The position numbers were made by a program, and so were the translations under genes. From the NCBI GenBank assembly GCA_021785095.1, contig JAJYGM010000204.1, positions 1-5,024 of the forward strand: a stretch of 5,024 nucleotides of DNA, read 5' to 3'. Shown piece by piece: positions 1 through 4,496 of this stretch. The notes under the pieces were generated by a model that saw nothing but the letters and a program-made list of their open reading frames with translations, was not told the DNA's origin and searched no databases. Source of the DNA: Actinomycetes bacterium. Lineage in GTDB: Bacteria > Actinomycetota > Acidimicrobiia > Acidimicrobiales > Bog-793. Each line of letters opens with the position of its first letter. Position 1 is the stretch's first letter.

Positions 1-1350
1 GATCTGGAAGGTGTGGTTCTGTGCGGGGTCCAGCACCTCGAGAAGAGCGGAGGAGGGATCCCCGCGGTAGTCCGCGCCGATCTTGTCCACCTCGTCGAGA
101 AGGAGCACCGGGTTCATGGTGCCCGCCTCGCGAAGCGCGCGAACGAGCCGGCCGGGCTGCGCCCCGACGTAGGTGCGCCGGTGGCCGCGGATCTCGGCTT
201 CGTCACGCACTCCGCCCAGCGCGACCCGGACGAACTTGCGCCCGAGCGCGCGCGCCACCGACTCGCCGAGCGAGGTCTTCCCGACGCCGGGCGGGCCGAC
301 GAGCACGAGGATCGCGCCGGCTCCGCGCCCCTCGGCAAGCGCCAGTCCGCGTTCGGCCTGGAGCTTCCGGACCGCCAGGTGCTCGAGGATCCGGTCTTTC
401 ACGTCACGGAGCCCGTCGTGGTCCTCGTCCAGGATCTGCGCGGCGGCGCCGACGTCCAGCCGGTCCTCCGACTCGACGGCCCATGGCAGGTCGAGGACCG
501 TGTCGAGCCAGGTGCGGATCCAGCCGCTCTCGGGGCTCTGCTCGCTGGTGCGCTCCAGCCGGTCGACCTCCCGCTCCACGGCCGAACGCACCCTGGCAGG
601 AAGGTCGCGCGACGCCAGCTTGGCGCGGTAGTCGTCGGGATCCTCCTCCCCCTCTCGTCCGCTCAGCTCGCCGAGCTCCTTGCGGATCGCCTCGAGCTGG
701 CGACGGAGCAGGAATTCGCGCTGCGTCCGCTCCATCCCTTCTTCCACGTCGCTCTTGATGCGCTCCCGGAGCGCCAAGTCGGCCAGGGTGTCGCGAGCCC
801 ATCCGAGCACGAGCTGCAGGCGAGCCTCCACGTCGACCGTCTCGAGCACCTGCACCTTCTGTGCGAGCGTGAGGTCGGGCGAGTACCCGGCGAGGTCGGC
901 GAGACGCCCGGGATCGGCGACCTCTCGGAGCTGCGCCACCACGCGGCGCTCGCCACGCCCGAGCAAGATGTTCTCGAGCACCGCCCGGTACTCACGGGCG
1001 AGCTCGGCCGCCACGGACGTCGCCGATCCCTCGTCCGCGAGCTCGGCCTCGACCCACAGCGCCTCACCGGTACCCGGCACCCCGGTCCCGATGTGCGCCC
1101 GCTGGTCGCCTCGGACGACGATGGCGACGAGCCCGCCGGGGAGCTCCCCGCGCTCGGTGATCTCGGAGACGGCGCCGACGGACGCGTAGCGCCCCTCGAT
1201 GTGCGGGACGAGCAGGAGCCTGCCGCCCGCCGACGTGGCTGCGTCCGCCGCCGCCAGCGCCTCGGCTGACTCGAGGGCGATCGTGAACACCATGCCGGGG
1301 AGCATGACGCCCGACTTCAAGGGGAGGAGGGGAAGGGTCAACCTGTCCAA
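1..1350 (-). CDS. lon: ATP-dependent Lon protease (endopeptidase La), N-terminal part, truncated by window edge
   Basis: Lon is a cytosolic homo-hexameric AAA+ serine protease that unfolds and degrades damaged proteins and selected regulators. The 450 visible codons hold the N-terminal substrate-binding domain (about residues 5-190, opening [15 protein letters not shown]), a helical linker, and the start of the AAA+ module. Walker A is G352-PPGVGKT. The Lon signature [19 protein letters not shown] runs from about 379 to 397, and Walker B is VLLLDEVDK at 415-423. Walker A falls close to its position in other bacterial Lons (about 356 in E. coli), so the start is about right. An in-frame TGA lies upstream and no ATG or GTG precedes the conserved N-terminus, so initiation is probably TTG at 1350 (GGAG 5 nt upstream) or TTG at 1341; ATG at 1305 would delete the first conserved strand. 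The rest of the ATPase domain and the Ser-Lys protease domain lie beyond the left edge. The gene is divergent from the MhuD-like gene. Confidence 0.97.
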   Translation of the reverse strand, partial: MDRLTLPLLPLKSGVMLPGMVFTIALESAEALAAADAATSAGGRLLLVPHIEGRYASVGAVSEITERGELPGGLVAIVVRGDQRAHIGTGVPGTGEALWVEAELADEGSATSVAAELAREYRAVLENILLGRGERRVVAQLREVADPGRLADLAGYSPDLTLAQKVQVLETVDVEARLQLVLGWARDTLADLALRERIKSDVEEGMERTQREFLLRRQLEAIRKELGELSGREGEEDPDDYRAKLASRDLPARVRSAVEREVDRLERTSEQSPESGWIRTWLDTVLDLPWAVESEDRLDVGAAAQILDEDHDGLRDVKDRILEHLAVRKLQAERGLALAEGRGAGAILVLVGPPGVGKTSLGESVARALGRKFVRVALGGVRDEAEIRGHRRTYVGAQPGRLVRALREAGTMNPVLLLDEVDKIGADYRGDPSSALLEVLDPAQNHTFQI

Positions 1351-1355
1351 CGGAG

Positions 1356-1359
1356 CTCC
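1356..1359 (-). promoter_or_regulatory. Shine-Dalgarno GGAG deciding the TTG start of lon
   Basis: On the minus strand GGAG stands 5 nt before the TTG at 1350. It supports that codon over the TTG at 1341, which is only about 3 nt from the nearest purine run. The motif is short, so the choice between the two is not firm. Confidence 0.45.
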
Positions 1360-1431
1360 GATCTGTCGTGCCGCGGTGGCGGGGCTGACGGCTCCTGCCC
1401 GGGCGGAGGTTCAACGCCTCTCGGTACCGGT

Positions 1432-1491
1432 GGTATTCCGTGGCGCGTTGTTCCGTGGCGCGGTGTTCCGTGGCGCGGTGTTCCGTGGCGT
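1432..1491. repeat. Tandem array of four 15-bp direct repeats between lon and the MhuD-like gene
   Basis: Four consecutive 15-bp units start at 1432, 1447, 1462 and 1477, with consensus GGTGTTCCGTGGCGC. The core TTCCGTGGCG is identical in all four (1436, 1451, 1466, 1481); only positions 2, 4 and 15 of the unit vary. The array lies in the 226-bp divergent spacer, 82 bp from the lon start and 86 bp from the MhuD-like start. A spacing of 15 bp is about one and a half helical turns. It could be a cluster of binding sites for a regulator of either gene or a slippage-derived minisatellite. I see no match to HspR (HAIR) or CIRCE heat-shock operators, and I could assign no convincing promoter to the rest of the spacer. 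Confidence 0.9.
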
Positions 1492-1576
1492 GCAGCAGCC
1501 GCCTGCGGGCGGACCCCGACCGCACCTGGCGAGCGGGCGACGAACTGGCCCTCCACGGACGGCCATGATGTGGTCC

Positions 1577-1927
1577 ATGACCGTCGTGCGGATCAATGCC
1601 ATCACCGTCCCCGCGGATCGGAGCGCCGAGCTCGCCCGCCGGTTCGCCGCGCGTGCCGGCGAGGTGGAGCGGGCCGAGGGATTCGAAGGGTTCGAGCTCC
1701 TCCGGCCGACCGACGGCCGCGACACCTGGCTCGTCGTGACCCGCTGGCGCGACGACGCCGCGTTCGGGGCATGGGTCGCGTCCCCGGCGTTCGCGCACGG
1801 CCACCGCGCAGCGGTTCGGGGGCTGGGCGAGGAGTCGGACGCCGCTCAGAAAGGGACGGTCTCCTCCACGAGCGAGCTCTGGTCCTACGAGGTGGCCGAC
1901 CTACACGGAGACCTACGAGGAGGCTGA
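1577..1927 (+). CDS. MhuD/IsdG-like antibiotic biosynthesis monooxygenase (ABM) domain protein, putative haem-degrading
   Basis: This is a 116-residue single-domain protein of the dimeric ferredoxin-like ABM fold. It resembles the mycobacterial haem-degrading enzyme MhuD along most of its length. The start MTVVRINAI matches MhuD MPVVKINAI, and GFEGFELLRP and VVTRWRDDAAFGAW align without gaps. The residues important in MhuD are in place: Asn7, Phe23 and Trp66. The haem-ligating His75 probably corresponds to His74, because the PAFAHGHRA segment is two residues shorter than in MhuD; His76 is the alternative. Enzymes of this family oxidatively open haem to release iron. ATG at 1577 was chosen because it gives the exact MhuD N-terminus; ATGs at 1565 and 1568 would add four or three residues, and none has a clear Shine-Dalgarno. 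The tail after about residue 85 is weakly similar. The 3' end overlaps the convergent neighbour by 15 bp. Haem as substrate is inferred; other ABM substrates are possible. Confidence 0.85.
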   Translation: MTVVRINAITVPADRSAELARRFAARAGEVERAEGFEGFELLRPTDGRDTWLVVTRWRDDAAFGAWVASPAFAHGHRAAVRGLGEESDAAQKGTVSSTSELWSYEVADLHGDLRGG

Positions 1928-2419
1928 TGCCTGGCGGGGCAGGAACACCCGCGCCTGCCACGTGCCGGTCAACGGTGCCAGCGCGAGCGCGGTCCCTGCC
2001 CTGAGCATCCAGTCGAGCACCTCAGACGCCGACGCGGCGGCGAGCGGGTGGACGATCAGCCCCCGTCTGGAGTGGTCCTGGCTGACGCGCCAGCCCGGCG
2101 GCACGGGCACCCCGAGCTCTGCGAGCTGCGACGCGGCACGACGCCCTCGCGGATGGAGGATGCCGAGGCTCTGCTCGCCGGTCCCGCGCCTTCCACCCCC
2201 CGCCGGCATCCAGGTGCACATGCTCACAGGGGGCTGCGCGGTCCCGAAGAGGGCCGAGAAGACCCCCCGCGAGGGCGGCTCCACCTCGTCTTCGGGCACA
2301 CCAGGGAGGAGGTTGATCCAACCGTCGTGCGCCTCGGAGAGCGCGCGCATCCGGTCGAGCACCGCCGCCGCTGTCGGTGGACGGAGCTCGAGCTCTTCGA
2401 CCCTGCGTCGCGTCGCCAC
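1913..2419 (-). CDS. Conserved actinobacterial-type protein of unknown function
   Basis: I recognise the general type of this protein but know of no function. Starting at GTG 2419 it has 168 residues and no signal peptide or membrane segment, so it is probably cytosolic. Features that look conserved are an N-terminal segment with VEELELRPP, the block GWINLLPGVPED (33-44), VFSALFG (53-59), PPVSMCTWMP (63-72), VPPGWRVSQDHSRRGL (106-121), and a helix with SEVLDWMLRAG (132-142). There is no recognisable catalytic motif. An upstream in-frame GTG at 2473 would give 186 residues, but that codon sits in the edge of a strong hairpin and the extra residues are low-complexity Arg/Ala/Pro, so the shorter form is preferred. 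Neither start has a good Shine-Dalgarno, so the mRNA may be leaderless. The gene ends in TAG inside the last codons of the convergent MhuD-like gene. Confidence 0.8.
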   Translation of the reverse strand: MATRRRVEELELRPPTAAAVLDRMRALSEAHDGWINLLPGVPEDEVEPPSRGVFSALFGTAQPPVSMCTWMPAGGGRRGTGEQSLGILHPRGRRAASQLAELGVPVPPGWRVSQDHSRRGLIVHPLAAASASEVLDWMLRAGTALALAPLTGTWQARVFLPRQASASS

Positions 2420-2472
2420 GAGGGAGTGTCTACAGGACCGAGCGCCTGCAGGACGGAGCGCCGGACGCGACA

Positions 2473-2508
2473 CCGCCCCGCTCGCCGGAGACCGGGCGAG
2501 CGGGGCGG
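2473..2508 (-). terminator. Strong GC hairpin, probable intrinsic terminator after the membrane-protein gene
   Basis: A perfect 14-bp inverted repeat (arms 2473-2486 and 2495-2508, arm CCGCCCCGCTCGCC) encloses an 8-nt loop. It begins 63 nt beyond the stop of the minus-strand membrane-protein gene and ends just before the next minus-strand gene, which is where a terminator is expected. There is no U-tract on either strand, as in the U-less terminators proposed for actinobacteria. Its edge overlaps the alternative GTG at 2473 of the next gene, which argues for the downstream start. A two-sided regulatory structure is possible. Confidence 0.65.
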
Positions 2509-2571
2509 AGCGTCGTCTCTGGAACCCTGCAGGCGCCTGGTGTCAGGGGAGGTCGCCAGGCAGCGGAGCGC

Positions 2572-3183
2572 TCAAGCCGCCTTGGCGGTCTCGGCAGGCC
2601 GCGCCTTGGGGAACTCCTCCTGAGCTGGCGTCCTGCGAACGTGCCAGATCCCGAGAGCAGAGAGGACCACCATCAGGAAGGCTGCGCAGAAGGCTGCCAG
2701 CGCCCCGTCGAACGCGAGCGATCCGAAGACCGAGAAGCCGTAGGCCTCGAGGAGCATTCCACGCAGGGTCGTTCCCTGGAACACGGTCGTTTCGAGGGCG
2801 CTCAGCTGAGTCGCCTGGGTGCTTCCGGGCTTGGCTGCTCGTGCAGCGCTGCTCACCTTGGAGTACACGCCGCCGTAGGGCATCTCCGAAAGATGGACGG
2901 CGATGAAGTGTGTCGCGTAGGCCTGCGCCTGTGTGCCAGTCAGCACTTCTTGTCCCGCGTACGGCCTGAGGTACGGGATCATTGTCGCGCGCACTTCCGA
3001 GCCTGTGGGGTGCGCGAGCTGAGCCGCAGTCGGGAAGTACACCTGCTGCATGGCGAGCTGGTTATGCACCTCGTTGCTGGTGAAATTGGAGCCCCACACG
3101 AGAAGCGCACCCGCCGCGATCAACACGATCGTGAGGACTGCACCGGCGCTCGTAAGGATGATGTCGAAGGTCTTGCGTTTCAT
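2572..3183 (-). CDS. Conserved two-helix membrane protein of unknown function
   Basis: A 203-residue protein with a short positive N-terminus (MKRK) and a first transmembrane helix at about 8-31. An extracytoplasmic domain of about 110-115 residues (32-145) follows, then a second helix at about 150-180 and a short cytoplasmic tail starting HVRRTP. Both ends are predicted inside by the positive-inside rule. The outer domain holds conserved-looking motifs: SNEVHNQLAMQQVYFP, IPYLRPYAGQEVLTG, and AYATHFIAVHLSEMPYGGVY (89-108). I know similar proteins only as uncharacterised actinobacterial membrane proteins. The start ATG at 3183 has GGGAG 10 nt upstream. The gene lies 156 bp downstream of the sigma factor gene on the same strand, so it may share its transcript. 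Its G+C (60-62% in two 60-base lines counted) is lower than that of the neighbours. Confidence 0.85.
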   Translation of the reverse strand: MKRKTFDIILTSAGAVLTIVLIAAGALLVWGSNFTSNEVHNQLAMQQVYFPTAAQLAHPTGSEVRATMIPYLRPYAGQEVLTGTQAQAYATHFIAVHLSEMPYGGVYSKVSSAARAAKPGSTQATQLSALETTVFQGTTLRGMLLEAYGFSVFGSLAFDGALAAFCAAFLMVVLSALGIWHVRRTPAQEEFPKARPAETAKAA

Positions 3184-3256
3184 GGTCTCTGCGCTCCCTT
3201 TGTTGACCCGCTCGGGGTCTCCTGACGCCCTCTTTGGAACGTCTCGAAGTCAGCGT

Positions 3257-3270
3257 GCTCTTCGAAGAGC
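3257..3270. repeat. 14-bp perfect palindrome between sigma gene and membrane-protein gene
   Basis: GCTCTTCGAAGAGC reads identically on both strands. It lies 70 bp past the sigma factor stop and 73 bp before the membrane-protein start, so it could be an operator for a dimeric repressor acting on the membrane-protein gene, or in RNA a 5-bp stem with a TCGA loop. I see no clear promoter around it. Confidence 0.6.
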
Positions 3271-3277
3271 GGTCATT

Positions 3278-3297
3278 GGAGGGCCAGAGGTCCCTCC
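3278..3297 (-). terminator. Possible weak terminator hairpin after the sigma factor gene
   Basis: Inverted arms GGAGGG and CCCTCC (3278-3283 and 3292-3297) enclose 8 nt, with two more GC pairs possible past a bulge. It starts 42 nt after the sigma factor stop on the minus strand. No U-tract follows, so it may be weak or only attenuate read-through into the membrane-protein gene. Confidence 0.35.
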
Positions 3298-3339
3298 GCT
3301 GCGGGCCGAAGGTCACAACGTTGGGACGGTCGTGCCTCG

Positions 3340-4278
3340 TCAGGAGGCCCAGGATCCTCGCGCGAGCCGGTGGCGCAACGTCGCGATCGCACGCATCTCG
3401 ATCTGGCGCACACGCTCGGCGGAGATCGACAGCGCCGCACCCACTTCCGCCGCGGTGCGGGGGCCGTCGGAGGGGCCGATGCCGTAGCGCATCCGCAGGA
3501 CCGTCGCGGCCGACGCCGACAATTGCTCGAGGAGGTGATCGACCTCACCAGGGAGGACAGCCGAGATCGCGGCGTCTCCGACGTCTCTCGAAGGGTCCGC
3601 GACCAGCTCGCCGAGCTCGCTGCCGTCTTCGTCGATCGGAGCGGACAGGGACACCACGGGTGCCGCGGCCCTGCGGATCGCCACCACGTCCGCCACCCGG
3701 ATGCCGGTCTCGTCGGCCAGCTCGCACGTCCCGGGAGCGTGCCCCAGGTCGCGCTCGAGCCGCTCCGCGGTCTCCGACAGCATCCGCGCCTGATCACGGC
3801 GATGCCGCGGGAGCCGCACCGACGACGAAGAGTCGCCGACGGCCTGCGCGACGCCCTTGCGGATCCACCAGGTCGCGTACGTCGAGAACTTGTAGCCGCG
3901 CCGCCAGTCGAACCTCTCGATCGCATGGAGCAATCCGACGTTTCCCTCCTGGACGAGATCGGCCAGGTCGACGCCGCGGTGCTGGTAGCGCTTGGCGATC
4001 GAGACGACCAGGCGGAGGTTGGACCTCGTGAATTCCTGGCGAGCCCGGTTGCCCGCGTCGACCGTCTTCTGCAGCGCCTGCCTCTGCTTGCGGCTCATCC
4101 GCCGTGTGCGCCCGAGCTCCGCCGCTGCGTGCTCGCCCTCCTCGATCGCCTTGGCAAGGCGCACCTCGCCTTCTCGCGAGAGGAGCGCGTGCCACCCGAG
4201 CTCGTCGAGGTACATGCGCATGAGGTCGACGTCTCGCTGGCCGGGGCGGTCGCCGGAGTCTCCTCGGTCGTGCTGCAT
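3340..4278 (-). CDS. RNA polymerase sigma factor, sigma-70 family, group 2 (primary-like)
   Basis: A 312-residue sigma factor that directs RNA polymerase to a set of promoters. Region 1.1 is absent. Region 1.2 is at about 16-50 (DVDLMRMYLDELGWHALLSR), region 2 at about 80-150, region 3 at about 155-235, and region 4 at about 245-305 with the helix-turn-helix ending ERVRQIEMRAIATLRHRL. Region 2 has the hallmark NLRLVVSIAKRY, DLVQEGNVGLLHAIERFDW and YKFSTYATWWIR, including the promoter-melting aromatics Tyr134, Trp137 and Trp138. This near-primary core with a short N-terminus indicates group 2 (HrdA/C/D or mycobacterial SigB-like) rather than an essential SigA or an ECF factor. Positions aligned with E. 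coli Gln437, Thr440 and Arg584, which contact promoter DNA, are Lys141, Ala144 and Ala287. ATG 4278 has GGAGG 8 nt upstream. The gene is divergent from the FtsH-like gene. Confidence 0.95.
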   Translation of the reverse strand: MQHDRGDSGDRPGQRDVDLMRMYLDELGWHALLSREGEVRLAKAIEEGEHAAAELGRTRRMSRKQRQALQKTVDAGNRARQEFTRSNLRLVVSIAKRYQHRGVDLADLVQEGNVGLLHAIERFDWRRGYKFSTYATWWIRKGVAQAVGDSSSSVRLPRHRRDQARMLSETAERLERDLGHAPGTCELADETGIRVADVVAIRRAAAPVVSLSAPIDEDGSELGELVADPSRDVGDAAISAVLPGEVDHLLEQLSASAATVLRMRYGIGPSDGPRTAAEVGAALSISAERVRQIEMRAIATLRHRLARGSWAS

Positions 4279-4286
4279 CGTCGCTG

Positions 4287-4291
4287 CCTCC
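4287..4291 (-). promoter_or_regulatory. Shine-Dalgarno GGAGG of the sigma factor gene
   Basis: A full GGAGG stands 8 nt before ATG 4278 on the minus strand and fixes this start. A stable hairpin (4296-4315) ends only 4 nt upstream of it. Confidence 0.75.
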
Positions 4292-4295
4292 GTTC

Positions 4296-4315
4296 CCGGC
4301 GCGTCGTCGCGCCGG
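4296..4315 (-). repeat. GC hairpin directly upstream of the sigma gene's ribosome-binding site
   Basis: Perfect 8-bp arms CCGGCGCG and CGCGCCGG are separated by a 4-nt loop. If the promoter lies further upstream, the sigma mRNA would carry this stem just 5' of GGAGG, where it could affect ribosome access or mRNA stability. It could equally be a DNA operator in the divergent spacer. Confidence 0.6.
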
Positions 4316-4447
4316 TTCGAGCCAGGAGTAACCCAGCAGGCAGCGGCGGGCTAGAGACGGAAGTCCCTTCGCCTCGTCGAGCGCTCTCGAGACGCACGCC
4401 CGGCTGGCTCGGGCTCCCTTTGGCTGCAGATAGGAAAGGACGTTCGA
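4316..4447. other. Divergent intergenic spacer, no confident promoter
   Basis: This is the middle of the 218-bp spacer between the sigma factor and FtsH-like genes, and it must hold both promoters. I could not assign a -35/-10 pair with confidence on either strand. It contains two overlapping 8-bp palindromes, GAGCGCTC at 4379-4386 and TCTCGAGA at 4385-4392, which may be protein-binding sites or chance in GC-rich DNA. Confidence 0.4.
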
Positions 4448-4488
4448 CCCTCCCAGAGCTTTGGGCCCGCGAGGGACGCTTGGGAGGG
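4448..4488 (+). promoter_or_regulatory. Inverted repeat able to sequester the FtsH-like gene's Shine-Dalgarno
   Basis: CCCTCCCA (4448-4455) is the exact complement of TGGGAGGG (4481-4488). The right arm is the first part of the purine tract that serves as ribosome-binding site for GTG 4497. The same left arm can instead pair with TGGG at 4462-4465 or, through CCCTC, with GAGGG at 4471-4475, so mutually exclusive foldings are possible. Regulation is inferred; it requires transcription to start upstream of 4448. Confidence 0.4.
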
Positions 4489-4491
4489 AGG
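4487..4491 (+). promoter_or_regulatory. Shine-Dalgarno GGAGG of the FtsH-like gene
   Basis: GGAGG lies 5 nt before GTG 4497, inside a longer purine run (4482-4495). It decides the GTG start, which has no competing ATG in frame in the visible part. Confidence 0.7.
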
Positions 4492-4496
4492 AGAGC

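Noticed and set aside
13..1269. 418-codon plus-strand open frame and other plus-strand frames across lon
   Set aside because: They are antisense to lon, whose minus-strand frame has clear Lon motifs; the plus-strand translations are Arg/Pro/Ala-rich without recognisable domains, as expected of GC-rich shadow frames.
1432..1491. CRISPR-like array
   Set aside because: The units are directly adjacent 15-bp repeats without spacers, so this is a tandem repeat and not CRISPR.
1199..1576. Long N-terminal extension of the MhuD-like protein
   Set aside because: The extension would be antisense to the start of lon and carries low-complexity sequence, while MhuD-like homology begins exactly at the ATG at 1577.
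2535..2561. Second hairpin (GCCTGG/CCAGGC) after the membrane-protein gene
   Set aside because: Only 6 bp with a 15-nt loop; the 14-bp hairpin at 2473-2508 is a far better terminator candidate.
2377..3225. 282-codon plus-strand frame across the membrane-protein gene
   Set aside because: Antisense to a protein with a typical helix-domain-helix layout and Shine-Dalgarno; no domain signal in the plus frame.
4462..4467. TTGACA-like and TANNNT-like promoter elements in the divergent spacers
   Set aside because: Only isolated weak hexamers such as TATCTG or TTACTC were found, without a partner at proper spacing; no promoter could be supported.
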